A DNA stretch of 64,000 nucleotides. Source: Paracyclopina nana (lineage: Eukaryota; Arthropoda; Copepoda; Cyclopoida; Cyclopettidae). The stretch lies in the NCBI GenBank assembly GCA_019096065.1, contig JAGUCH010000007.1, positions 4,176,501-4,240,500 of the forward strand. Direction: 5' to 3'. How positions within the stretch are numbered: the stretch's first letter is position 1; the number at the start of each line of letters is the position of its first letter. This document shows, piece by piece, positions 44,001-55,314 of the stretch. A model generated the notes under the pieces. The model ran no database searches and was not told where the DNA came from. It saw only the letters and a program-made list of their open reading frames with translations. The translations under genes were made by a program, and so were the position numbers.

Positions 44001-47000
44001 AACCAGTTGTCAAGCGCTTATTGAAACCTCAGCTACCATATAGTTGGGCTGGGGCATGTAAACGGTCGGAATGGCGCCCACGTTGGGTCCGCCAGCTTCC
44101 TGATTATAGTAAATAATTTTCCCCTGGGGGATCTGGGGAACCGAGGGCTTGACGCAGACAGTCACTCCGGTGGCAGCAGAGACCGTCGGCGGAGGATGAT
44201 TATGATGAATTCCGTGATGAAGGTGATGTCCCCGCGGCTGGAACTGCTGCTGCTGCTGCTGAGGCGGCGGCTGCTGCTGCCCACCTTGTCCCGGATTGGG
44301 AGGCTGCTGCATGATTACACCGAGCTACGCTTCAGAGGAACATGCTACACGTTAGGCAGGACACGATTTGCAACGAGACAGTCGAGTAGATGAGGTCCAA
44401 AATTGTCGGCAGCTGCTCAAGAAATTTCCGAGTGTGATGTGGATAACTTCTACCTTGCTTGTTCTTCGTCTAGTACGGACTCACATGGTGAAAGTTAGCA
44501 GCAACGTAAGTCAGCAGCAGGGACGGCACACCATCAGTAGCTGGCCGACAGCGCAACCAGATCAAGAACGCAGCATTTGGCCAGTGGCAGGAAGAAGCCT
44601 TTTAGGAACTTTCATAAGGCTTCTATGTTATGCTGAACATGCTGGACCGAGGATTTGCTCTAGAGATTACACATTTTTCCGAACGAAAATGCAAGTGAGG
44701 AAGAACTGCTTTTCAGTCAACTCAGCAAAAATATTAGGCACTCCATCATATAATGGACTTTGCACTAGAGCGTACTAATAGCACAAGAAGATTTCTCACA
44801 TCTAAGAAAACCCAAAATGGGTCTATATAAAAACAACCATAAAACAATTTCAGGTTGCCGTGCTTTACTGATGATTGGTTGGCCATTAAATAATGATCAG
44901 ATTATATAAAACTGCACCAGCAAGGGAAAAACGCCACAATAGAGCACAACAGAAGCCAAACTGGAAGCGCTGCTATCTTCGGTGGGGCAGCACCGGCAGC
45001 CAAATTTGCACACGTGGACGACTAAAATCCGAGACACGTGAAATGACCGAACCCAACAACCCCCGAGGGTAGAACGACCCATGACACAAGTTTACATAGA
45101 CTGCCTTAAAAATCATCAGCCATTTTTCAATAGACATTGCAGCATTGCCTGAAATAGCCTAGCTATCGATTAGAGATGCAACGATGATGTCCAAATGAAA
45201 GCCAAGCACAGCACTAGTGATAGTCAATTTTGAGGTGGACTCGAAACATGCCGGGCTGGTACTACTTTTTTAACAACAGGGTGCGATACAAAAATTCCTC
45301 TTAAGCTGAACTAGGAAAAATGAAACTCCGACCGCAAAATAGGTGAAAGAGACTGTGATAATAACACTTTTTTCTAACTGACACACGGAACAGGAAAGTA
45401 GCGATAAAGTGGAGTAATCTGCAAACATCTGCTATCATATCCGGTTTTTCAAATCTACCCCAAAATAATGCAGCAACTTGGCTTGCGAAAAAAAAGAATG
45501 ATAACCCTTTTTACGAGCTATACAAGTTTTCCGTAGAGCAATTAAACAGCTAAAACATAATTAAAGCAAATCACTAGGCAATATGACATTAAACGAGCAT
45601 TAAAAAGACGGTTATTGCATTAACAGCAGATGTCTTGAAAGGCTCAAATGATATGAATTCGAAATTTGAGTCATAGCTTAGAGAGTTGAAGAGCCAACAG
45701 ATGACTCAAAAAAGGCTTAACCAATCTTCAAAGTTAAGTTTGGCGGATGAAGAAGAGTAATTAAAGAGCTCCAGACGGAATTTGAGCCTTCGGCTGGAAA
45801 AGGGATTTTGGCGCTATGTGAGCAAAATGATGCACCATTCTTATGCCAAAGTGACGAGGAACCAAAAAAACCCTATAAGTTTTCTCTTGATTTCTATCGA
45901 TACTAAGCTCACAAAATAATATTAAATGGCCTTCTCCTTTAGGTTGATCCATATACACACAAAACAAGTTTGGCGGATGAAGAAGAGTAATTAAAGAGCT
46001 CCAGACGGAATTTGAGCCTTCGGCTGGAAAAGGGATTTTGGCGCGCAAAATGATGCACCATTCTTATGCCAAAGTGACGAGGAACCAAAAAAAACCTACA
46101 AGTTTTCTCTTGATTTCTATCGATACTAAGCTCACAAAATAATATTAAATGGCCTTCTCCTTTAGGTTGATCCATATACACACAAAACAAGTTTGGCGGA
46201 TGAAGAAGAGTAATTAAAGAGCTCCAGACGGAATTTGAGCCTTCGGCTGGAAAAGGGATTTTGGCGCTATGTGAGCAAAATGATGCACCATTCTTATGCC
46301 AAAGTGACGAGGAACCAAAAAAACCCTATAAGTTTTCTCTTGATTTCTATCGATACTAAGCTCACAAAATAATATTAAATGGCCTTCTCCTTTAGGTTGA
46401 TCCATATACACACAAAACGCAAAGCATGTCAGCTAGCAAATACAAAATGTAAATTGTAAAGGATGCACGAACTCCTTCCCTAAGTCATATGAAATAAAAT
46501 GTTAAAAACAGAAACCCATAAAAAACCACACATTTTGGCATCTTGAGCATAAAAAAGGCCGCAATTGCCACCGTGAAGTGAAGTCAGAAAATTAAAACGA
46601 ACCAATTATCACATCTAGGAAAATTTTATGATCTCGTTAAAAATTATTTTGCCCCTGCGCTCTTAAATAAACATCAATCGTGTAAAATTCAGATTTCCTA
46701 TCTACTAATGAAACAGGCACAAACTGACTCACTTGCTCTGAAAATTGAGCTAAACATCTGGCTAGATAAAGACGGTGAGCACACAATTCAATTGTAGTAG
46801 AAAATCCTATCAAACTTATTTACCCCCCTCGTACGTAAGCAGGTATCAATTAAGCATCATACTGTTATCAAGAATGAAAGCAAAGACAGAAAAAGCTGAG
46901 CTAGTGGAAAATTACATGAAAACTTATTTTTCCAAGCTATAATGCTACTTTGTTTAAGCTTTGTTATCAGCAAGCAATGACATGAAATTACCAACGCACT

Positions 47001-47508
47001 CATAATGAATACGATGACAAGGGATATCAACTAATGTCCCTACCCATAGCGATTGAACTTGATAATAAGAGAATGAAACTTACTTGGTATTGAGGATTGA
47101 CAAAGTTGTAAGGCAAATGATAAGGCATCGGGGGCTGCTGAGCAGCTTGTGGCCCTTGCGGTTGCTGAGGCTGCTGCTGTCCTGGAGGCGGTGGAGGCTG
47201 CTGAAATTGCATTTGAGGCTGACCTCTGGGACCCTGCGGCGCCATTTGAACCCTAATCGGCGTGGTTTGATTGGGACGATAGTAGATCTGTTGTTGTTGT
47301 TGCTGTTGGGGTGGCCTTGCCATGGCTTGCTGCTGCTGCTGCTGCTGAGGCTGTTGAGCGGCGCCGTAAAACGCTAGAGAGAGCAAATATAAGGCCACTA
47401 ACTCTAAAAAATGTAAATTGACTCTCGCTTACCGCCCCCTTGGTTGTAAGACATTCGTTGCTGCTGCTGCTGTTGCGGGGCATTCGGCCCTCCAACTCTA
47501 CGGGACAT
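38099..47508 (-). CDS. eIF4G: Eukaryotic translation initiation factor 4 gamma (eIF4G)
   Basis: eIF4G is the scaffold of the cap-binding complex eIF4F, joining eIF4E, eIF4A, eIF3 and MNK. Fifteen coding exons join in frame to 1626 aa: 47433-47508, 47084-47373, 44037-44324, 43466-43975, 43153-43411, 42331-42726, 41846-42063, 41441-41779, 40713-41246, 39323-40544, 39033-39256, 38850-38972, 38704-38788, 38330-38473, 38099-38271. The N-terminus is Gln/Pro-rich. The eIF4E-binding motif YDRNFLI (YxxxxL-phi) is near residue 620. MIF4G follows at about 740-990 (KFDKLVKQFNELT, EKERRARRRSLGNIRFIGEL). MA3 is at about 1260-1390 (AKSVIEEFLHNCDLESA). The C-terminal W2/MNK-binding domain ends FFTWLQEPQDDE. 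It is a full-length eIF4G1/3-type protein. The intron between exons 2 and 3 is 2.7 kb; the others are short. Divergent from SUMO. Confidence 0.95.
44325..47083 (-). other. Long eIF4G intron 2
   Basis: This 2.7-kb intron stands out among eIF4G introns, most of which are well below 300 nt. It contains a triplicated 230-bp tandem repeat at 45736-46418 and otherwise AT-rich DNA. A 136-aa plus-strand ORF (44368-44778) shows nothing recognisable. An alternative promoter feeding exon 3 is possible, because exon 3 has its own ATG at 44312. Confidence 0.7.
45736..46418. repeat. Triplicated 230-bp tandem repeat
   Basis: Three head-to-tail units: 45736-45965 (230 bp), 45966-46188 (223 bp) and 46189-46418 (230 bp). 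Units 1 and 3 look identical. Unit 2 lacks 7 bp (TATGTGA-like, after GGCGC) and has two substitutions near its middle. Open frames seen on the minus strand are by-products of the repeat and shift phase between units. Confidence 0.9.
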
Positions 47509-48399
47509 TTTGCTAGGAAGACAGAGGTCCTTAGGGCAAACCCGCACTAGGAATGTATCTCAGATGGCGTTTGACATGAAGATCCACTATGCACCCCAAA
47601 AAAAGGGTTGGCTGAGGGGTCAATGAAGCCCTGAAGGCCGACTCGAAGCCATGAGAGTGACCACGAAGCGAATAATAAGCCGACTTTAGGCCTAAGTGGA
47701 AGGATGGCTAAGATTTTTCAAGATTTGACTTGGCTGAGTTTCGGGGTGGGACTTTGCCTCAACTCACGATTTTTTACCGAGTTCACCGATCTTGTTTGTT
47801 ATGTGCAAAATGAGTTCGAAAGAAAAGCCCGACTTTTATCGGAAAAATCAATACAAGCGACAAATCGTGACATTCACAGGAAATTGTCACCTTAAATATT
47901 CGTTTTGGTTAATTTCAACATTTTTTGCCTGAATCGTAAAGTGCGATGCTGACTTGTAGAATCCAAATGCTTCATACTTTTGAGAAATGCGTGCCTAAAA
48001 ATGTCAACTCGTGTTCCAAATCGAACAAGTGACGCCAAATTGCCGCAAAAACAGATAAGAGCCAAGTCGAGCAATTTTACGCTTCTTCTATTATGATTCA
48101 TAGCCTTGTCGCTTTACGTACGTTCACCAGCGTTGACTTCTTTCATGAAATAAAATGATGATCTAGAATAGTCCATGAATAGTTCTCATTGCATAAAAAG
48201 TGCAATTTGAATCTAAAAAGATCGAGCCATCAAAGGTACAAAGACCCCAAAAAAGAGCGATCGGCTCCAGAAAAGTTTGAGTTTGGCGATTTGGCGGATT
48301 CCGGCAGGGAAAACTGAACAATAATTTTCTCTTGTAGGAAAACACAGTGAATTAATTCCCGGTATTCCGAGCAAGTCAAATTTTCGCAGCCGCACCAAC
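47509..48399. promoter_or_regulatory. Divergent eIF4G / SUMO promoter region
   Basis: 891 bp between two divergent housekeeping start codons. A 63-aa ORF (47704-47895) has no recognisable features. No clear TATA box or other motif was identified. Confidence 0.45.
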
Positions 48400-48792
48400 A
48401 TGAGCGATAATGTGAGTTGCTTATCCTATTTTGCCTCCATTTTCTCTATGTTTGTGATTTTAGAACGAAGCTGGCGCCAGCGGCGAGACCGAGTATATTA
48501 AGCTGAAAGTAGTTGGGCAAGATTCAAACGAGATCCATTTTCGGGTCAAGATGACGACGCAAATGGGAAAACTAAAGAAGTCGTATTCAGAGCGAGTCGG
48601 AGTGCCCGTTTCCAGCCTGAGGTTCCTCTTCGACGGGCGAAGAATTAATGATGACGAGACACCAAAGCAGGTAAAGTGTGGCTTTTCCGTAATTTCTTAA
48701 CTTGCTCTAATGCAGTTCGTTTTCAGCTCGAGATGGAGCAAGACGACGTCATAGAAGTGTACCAAGAGCAGACCGGAGGACGAAGGACCTAG
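48400..48792 (+). CDS. SUMO: SUMO (small ubiquitin-related modifier)
   Basis: Three exons (48400-48411, 48464-48670, 48727-48792) encode 94 aa. The first coding exon is only 12 nt (MSDN). The ubiquitin fold starts [20 protein letters not shown] and continues through [33 protein letters not shown] and [13 protein letters not shown]. The di-glycine is followed by RRT, which a SENP/Ulp protease would remove to expose GG for conjugation. There is no obvious psi-KxE site in the short N-terminus, unlike chain-forming SUMO2/3. The protein is nuclear and cytosolic, conjugated via SAE1/2 and UBC9. The gene is convergent with the DEG/ENaC gene, 201 bp away. Confidence 0.95.
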
Positions 48793-48936
48793 CTTAAGTA
48801 TTCTCTGTTCCATAATCATTGATGACTACATTTGGCTACTACCATACCCTGATGATGAACCTTCATTTTTACGGTAGCTCAAATGAGAGCGCGAGCTGCA
48901 GATATACTTACTCAACAAGACACTCTTTTGCTTAGC

Positions 48937-48942
48937 TTTATT
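48937..48942 (-). terminator. Poly(A) signal of DEG/ENaC gene
   Basis: Minus-strand AATAAA 52 nt beyond the DEG/ENaC stop codon, in the SUMO-ENaC convergent spacer. Confidence 0.5.
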
Positions 48943-48993
48943 TTGCAGAAAGATTGTTTTTTCCAAATACAAGTTTTCTCTCAAGACCACCTT

Positions 48994-51006
48994 TCAGTGT
49001 CTTCTGTTGTACCCTTCTAAGTCCATCTGTTTCAGCCGTGCTTCCATTTCATTGAACTGTTGCTGTCTACTTGCTGCTCTTTGCCTTGCTTCCTCCCTGT
49101 CATCCGGACGTACCGCACTATGGTTGTTCATCTGCTCTTTCCACTTTTGCCGCTCCTCCTCGTCGTCGTCGTCTCCACTGCATTTTCTCACCGAGCATAT
49201 GCAACAGTAGCAGAGGCATTCTACAATGCTGACTATGCTGATCCCCAAGAAAAAGGCCATAAGTCCTCCCACCTGTCAATGAATGACAAAGATACTTAGA
49301 GATATCAGGGTCATTTTTCAATTACCTCTGCGACAAATTGTAGCCCACTTTGAGGGAAATTTTGTATTTTGGTGTATTCCATAGAGTTCAAGAAGAACCT
49401 GAGCACCACCACGTTAGTTGAGCTCGTGACTCCAGCAGCGGTCATTTTTGTCTGCAAGCTAGCTTTCAAGCTGTCTGAGAGATCAGAGTAGGACGAGGCT
49501 AATGAGTACCTAGATTGATCAATGAGGACTTGTCGGCCATAAATTTCCCTTTAACTACCTGTCTTGAACACAATCTTGAATGCAAGTTTTATCGATTTTT
49601 TCTTGCAGCCCAGGCTTGTTAGCAACTTTAACAATGCCAACTCCATTTAAAGCCGTGTTATTGGAATCGATAAACGATCGGTAATAGCTGGCTGATTGTG
49701 CTGGTGTGCACCTTTTCATTCCGTTTGAAGCTGATGGGTTAAAGGAGCATTGCAGTAACTCTCGCGCTAGCAATTCCCTTTTCACTTGAGAGGCGCAATT
49801 GTCTTTGGTGTAGCCGTAGGGCTCGTCCTACGAGTAAAAAGCTCTCCCTATTTCTTATTCGGCTGCATTAGAGGACAAAAGTTACCAATCCGTAAATTAG
49901 ATCAGCATCTACTTGGCTCGTGTCCCTTGTACCAGGAATGTGACATTTCATTCTTCCTATAGCACTGAATTCCAATCTTGCATTATCAGTCAAAGTCCGG
50001 CTGACTCCAACCGAAGCAATTTTTCCTACATTATAATTTCAAACGATATGCTCAGCCACTGCATTTTTAATTGGAGAATACCTGGTTGCACCGACTGTCC
50101 TTGGCCTCTAAGTGAGGACTCAATTGTGGCAGCTCCATCCACGATGGCAAAGGTGACTCCACTTGCTCCGTAGATTTCTGCATTGGTCAAAGTTTGGTCG
50201 TATGCGTTGCCAACTTCATGCATTGTCACAACCTGCGATAATTGCGGTATTCAATTTTGGGCAGGATTAATTTGAAAACTTTAGCTACCTCGAAGCCACT
50301 CCCTTCGCCTGCTAAGAGGACAGTATGCTGCATTAAGGCCGTTTTTGTTGTAAAGCAAGTGCCGTATCGAGTTGGCACCGGAGTTGCGTCGATAAAGTTT
50401 CCGCAGCAATCCTGACCCTTGTAAGTTATTGAGCCCACTGTGCACTCGAGGATGAATTCGGTACAATTCGGGGCCATCGCGTTGATAAGCTTATTCAACT
50501 GATTGCTGTACTCCGCTCTCAGGAGAATCTGGTCGATTTCACTGATTAGGCTTGGGACTCTTGTATTGGTGGCATACACTCCGGGCCTTGACAGGTGAGG
50601 CGACAAGGTCCAGCTGAGCAAGGCGGCATGACTTGTCGACAGGGCCGGAATCTGGAGGATTCTGGAGGGCTTAAAGGCCTGCTTTTCGCATATGATTGTG
50701 GTTGGCCAGTTTCGCTGATCTGGCGACTCGAGAATGTACCTCGAATACACTGCAGTACTGAAGACGTAGTAAAAGTAGTAGGCAATGCAGGCAATCAGAG
50801 AAATAACCAGAACGAACAAAATCAGGCCCCACACGATCCGCCAGCCTTTGTTGTGAGACAAAGTGTAATGATGAAATCCATGAGCGGAGGTCCAAAGTGT
50901 GAATCCTGAAATCCGTTTGAGAAAAAACTGCAATTTTTCAAAGTAGTTATATGTGTAGAAACGAACCTGGATCCTCCTCTCCGCATACTTCCTTCGGCTT
51001 TGCCAT
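48994..51006 (-). CDS. DEG/ENaC (pickpocket-like) amiloride-sensitive sodium channel subunit
   Basis: A trimeric Na+ channel subunit with two membrane segments and a large ectodomain. Seven exons (50967-51006, 50289-50905, 50082-50232, 49886-50025, 49559-49827, 49326-49509, 48994-49272) join in frame to 559 aa. Residues 15-23 are FTLWTSAHG, the family's pre-TM1 TS-HG motif. TM1 is at about 35-58. The first ectodomain cysteine follows in WPTTIICEKQAF, and CCGNFIDA with YGTCFTT is the conserved middle region. TM2 at about 468-492 carries FLGISIVSIVE, the G-x-S selectivity-filter and post-filter signature. A membrane-proximal cysteine cluster (CLCYCCIC), an acidic run (DDDDEEE) and a basic/Gln-rich tail follow. 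Ligand or gating stimulus unknown. Confidence 0.9.
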
Positions 51007-51651
51007 TTCTTCGTGCACTGTGACAATCGCCTATATGACTGGTTTTAGTGAAAGCCTAATAAAATGGCAATTGATCTAGGCAAAAGTTCCACACTTGCTT
51101 ATTACTGTTTGCATTGGCTCGTGGGAATGAACATATAGGGCAAGTCGTATAGGGTGCAATGCCCAAAAGTTTAACTACAGTTGGCCTTGGTTACCACCAG
51201 CATATAGAATACAACACATTGTCTGTATTATTGGCTGCTTAAGCACCTAACAATGACAAGGATTGTGTTAGCTAATATTATTATGCCTCATTTCTTCCAT
51301 GAAGAGCAAAAAAGAATACAATCTTTTCATGACTGCTGCTTTCACTAAACAGTACATAATATATGCTAGCATAACCACATTGTTTTGGCTTTTTTGTGTG
51401 TGTCTTGCCAACCAAACACAAAAGTGTCCCTCATTGAATAGCGTATAAGTAAAAAAACTGATTTATGTACTATAGTTTTGCTGTTATTAGCCTCGGCCCC
51501 CTTCCAAAAAAGTTGAATGATTCAGCCCTTTTCAGCGAAGTAAAATTATATAGAACACATATGCTGACATTTTATTCAAACAACAATTGGATCACGGCGA
51601 AGTTTTAAGTATTGATGACAGGAAAATTGGTTGGACAGTTTAGCTGATTTC
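51007..51651. other. Spacer between ENaC and transporter genes
   Basis: 645 bp of AT-rich DNA that should contain the ENaC promoter and the transporter 3' end (minus-strand AATAAA at 51571-51576, 76 nt past its stop). No gene was found. Confidence 0.5.
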
Positions 51652-53995
51652 TTAATTACTATTTAACGGTTCACTTCTTGCTGGAATTTGCGGATTGATG
51701 CAAGGCGTTCGCTCACTTTCCTCGAGCCTCGAGCCCCAAATGCCATACTTGAAATAGGTTATGAGGCCGAGGAACATCCAGACTGCAAATCTGACCATTG
51801 TCAACGGTGACAATCGTATCATGAGATAAAAATTGATGGCAATGCCAATAATGGGTGTGATGGGCACACCAGGAGTGGCAAAGCCCACAGTTCTCCCTTG
51901 GGGAAATTTGGCGAGAATTGTAATAACGAGGAGAAGACTGGTTCCCACAATCAGAAGCAGGCACAGCATGAAAAGGTTGAAGAACAGGTCTTCTGCGATC
52001 ACGATGAGAATGTCAAAAAGGATGACTGAAATGAGTGATGCAAAGAAGAGCTTCAACACGACTTTGGGATTCTCCTTCGAGATGGGCACACCGTTGATTG
52101 CCTAAGGAAAAACAGGCAAGTCAGCAACATATATCTATTATTTATGTGAGCGCTGACTCACCATTTGCGTCGAATGAGTTCCATTCATGAGTCTCTTGAA
52201 GTTTTCATACGAGCTATTCTCCACCTCGATATCTATGGTCTTGTTAAATTCCTCGAGCGGAGTCAACGGCTCGATATTATGCGCGGTTGGCTTTGCCTTC
52301 AATGAAAAATTGATTTTAAAAACTTGAAAAGGAGGATTTTTAATGGGTTGCATGCATGAGTATATACCTCTTTTGATTGCAGGAGCTCAATAAAGGCTGG
52401 CTGCGACCTTTGTTCTCGACAGTGCTGATATCTGAGGATGAGCACACACGCGTCCACGAGCGTGTAGGCCAGCAAAGTCCCTATGGACATCATTTCCACC
52501 AAGACCTCCAGGCTGAAATACAGAGCACAAAAAGCTGCCACGAGGCTGAGCCAGAAATTAGCACACGCAGGAACCCCTCGGCTGTTCATCGTCGCGAAAA
52601 ACCTGAAAATCAGCCCGTCCTTGGCCATGGCATAGGCTATACGAGGCATAGGGAACATGGAGCCAAACATGGAGGCCAAGAGGGCTGCAATGGCGCCGAG
52701 TGAGACGATGAACTGCACAAAGGGATATCCAAGTTGGCCCCAAATCTGGACGAGAGCTGCGCGCTCATCAAGCTCGTCATATGGAATAATTAGGGTCATG
52801 ATGGCGGAGCACGTGATGTAGGCAATGATGATGATGACTAAAGATGCGATAATTGAGGTTGGAATGGACCTCCGTGGATTCTTGGCCTCTTCTCCCGTGG
52901 TAGCAATGATATCAAAGCCAATAAAGGCATAGAAGCAAGTTGCCTGAAAAGTTTTAGCCATATGTTTTTCAAGGGTTTTTATGATTATTTTGTAGGCTTA
53001 CAGCTCCATGAATGACACCCTTGATGCCAAAAGGCATGAAAGGACTCCAGTTGTACCAGCGGCAGAACCAGAGACCGAAAACGACGATGACCACGCAAGA
53101 TATCAAATTGATGACGTTCATCACGTGGTTGAACATGACGGATTTTTTTACTCCCTTGAAAAAGATCATCATCATAAGCAGCGTGATGACGAACGCTAAA
53201 ATGTCTGGCGGGCTTTCATCAGAGCCTGAAGATATAAAGTATTTTTATAGTCCCATATATGTACTACTATATCCGCGTTCCAAAGTAATTGCACTGTTTT
53301 TTTATCATGCGCTAAATATTGATTAAAGCAAAAGTGCACATATATGCACAAAAAAATGTTTTCTGCGGCTTTCTCCTACAAAGGCAGAAGAAAAAGCGTT
53401 GATTTAGGAATAGTAGCTTACTCCAAAGCCAGGTTGATTCTGGCGTTTCGGAAGAGGTCAAATTGGTGATGGCTCCACTGGACAAAATGTCGAAGACAGC
53501 AGAAAGAGCGCAAGCGCAAGAGGCTGTGCCAATGATGTATTCCAAAATCATATTCCAGCCCACGATGAATGCGACGAGTTCGCCCACGGTGACATAGGTG
53601 TACACATATGCCGACCCCGTCGTGAACGGGACTCGAACCCCCAACTCAGCGTAGCATAGGCCGGAGAGCAAGGCCGCGAGGCCTGCTATTGCATAACTGA
53701 GTACGACTGCAGGCCCAGCCATCGTTTTTGCCACCATCCCTGATACCAAATACATGCCGGTGCCACCACAAGATCCCACTCCAAGTGATATCAGATCGTA
53801 CGTCCCCAGTACTTTCTAAAATACGTAAGTAGTCTTTTCCGTTTGATTTGATAATTTGATAATGATATTGCGCACCTTGAATTGGCACTCGTCAGAGTTG
53901 GCATCGCTGTCAGCGAGGTGGTCCACTTTTTTTAATCGAAACAGCCTGTCCATGATAGACATCTTGGGCTGATTTGGCTCGCTGCTTTTGGCCAT
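51652..53995 (-). CDS. Cationic amino acid transporter (SLC7 CAT family, slimfast-like)
   Basis: A plasma-membrane uptake system for arginine and lysine of the APC superfamily. Six exons (53876-53995, 53422-53815, 53002-53225, 52368-52943, 52162-52296, 51652-52101) join in frame to 632 aa. The first membrane helix has the substrate-binding unwound motif [15 protein letters not shown]. The conserved CAT segments [39 protein letters not shown] and [18 protein letters not shown] are all present. About 14 hydrophobic helices are visible. A long intracellular loop (about residues 440-490, with the SSYENF region) precedes the last four helices, as in metazoan CATs. It is divergent from the ERG channel. 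Which substrates it prefers cannot be read directly. Confidence 0.93.
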
Positions 53996-54164
53996 TTTCT
54001 TTTACCTTATATAGAGAATCAACAGTTGTCCAGAACTGCAAAGCCAAAGCTACGTCAAGGCTCTCCCCATCTTATGGTATGAATACAGAGAGCACCATAA
54101 TTCTCAATCTCACTGCATATTCTATTGAAATTCCCTTGCAATATCATTTTTGCAATAATTAAGA

Positions 54165-54340
54165 TTCAGGCTTAGTCTTTCGCAAGTTTTGCATAGTCAC
54201 GCTATTTAAATAGCTCATAACATAAAACGTATTTAAATAGCAGCTATTTAAATGCATCCAGAGGCTATTTAAATACATTTTATGCTATGAGCTATTTAAA
54301 TAGCGTGACTATGCAAAACTTGCGAAAGACTAAGCCTGAA
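54165..54340. repeat. Foldback / MITE-like inverted repeat
   Basis: The outer 55 bp on each side (54165-54219 and 54286-54340, starting TTCAGGCTTAGTCTTTCGC) are perfect inverted copies. Complementarity continues with few mismatches to the centre, and the core is made of repeated CTATTTAAAT motifs. It would form a near-complete hairpin. No clear target duplication and no ORF. Confidence 0.85.
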
Positions 54341-54654
54341 ATATGTGAAACTAATTGTTGGGCTGTCCTACAATTTTACGAGCATCTCTGTAGCAGTCTG
54401 AGAAAAAAGGGGCTTTCATCTTTGCGAGGAGGAACAAAGAGGGCTGTGGACCAGTCAGCCTCTATCCAAGTCGTTTGATATGGAGAAGTTGAGCCAGGGC
54501 AGACTTTCCAGTTAGCCAGTTTCTTCCTTTATATTATATAGCTATGCCGCAAAGATCTCAGAAATGATAGCCAGGCTTTTATTAGGATACACATTGCGGC
54601 AAAAATCTCAATGCGCATATCCTATGACATTACAGTGTTTTATGCTATCTAAAA

Positions 54655-54669
54655 CGCGCGCGCGCGCGC
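54655..54669. repeat. (CG)7 dinucleotide run
   Basis: Fifteen alternating C and G bases in AT-rich surroundings; a potential Z-DNA-forming tract. A shorter one occurs in the LTR. Confidence 0.8.
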
Positions 54670-55314
54670 AATTGCGAGATGTGTGGCAAAATGCAATTCA
54701 TATACGTAGTATGAAAATATGCATTTTCGCGAAAAACTCGTACAACATCTTTGGTAGGAAAATCCATATTTCAGTTTGAAGGCCGCTAGCTTATGAAAGG
54801 TTGATGAAGTTTCGCTGCTGCGGCCTTTTTTGTATAGCTACTAGTAGCATAATAAGGCATGCAGTAGTATAATAATGTACTGGTATGGTACTGTGTGGAG
54901 TTATACCCTAGCCAGATGGAATTTGCGGCCCCTCGATCGCCAGCAGCCTCTGTAGCCTCCATGCTACTGCTGCACCGTCGTGGAGGCTCCACTAGATGGC
55001 ATTGAGGCCGGCTAGTGAAAGCACTACTATTACTTCAGCGGCTACCGCGAGCTAGCTAGTCGTCGCAGTTCTTGTCGTAGACTACAACTCGCAAGCAGCC
55101 CGGGCCAAAATATGAAATTGTTGTCAGCTTTTTCTTCTTCTTCATCATCATCATCGGCCTCTACTTGGACTGCAGAGCTGCGAGCTCAAGCTGCAGCTAA
55201 ATCCTACCTCGCATAATAATAATAAGAATTGTAGTCAGCTTTGTAGTGAGCTGTACTAAATGCATGTGAAGAAGCGGACAAGGAAGGCAAATGATGTGAG
55301 TCGAAGATGCAAAT

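Larger units (their letters stand above)
53996..55314. promoter_or_regulatory. Divergent transporter / ERG promoter region with foldback element
   Basis: 1.3 kb between two divergent starts. It contains a 176-bp foldback element (54165-54340), a (CG)7 run (54655-54669) and a GC-richer part (about 54900-55100) closer to ERG. No PAS-domain exon for ERG is seen here in any frame. Confidence 0.5.

Noticed and set aside
44368-44778. 136-aa plus-strand ORF
   Set aside because: Lies antisense in an eIF4G intron, has no recognisable domain and composition typical of chance translation.
45761-46411. Minus-strand ORFs of 65-95 aa with repeated similar peptides
   Set aside because: They are produced by the tandem 230-bp intron repeat; unit length is not a multiple of three, so the frame is not kept between units.
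47704-47895. 63-aa plus-strand ORF between eIF4G and SUMO
   Set aside because: No domain, signal or splice support; the spacer is more likely a bidirectional promoter.
49007-49299. Plus-strand ORFs over the DEG/ENaC last exon
   Set aside because: Antisense shadows of the well-supported channel exon.
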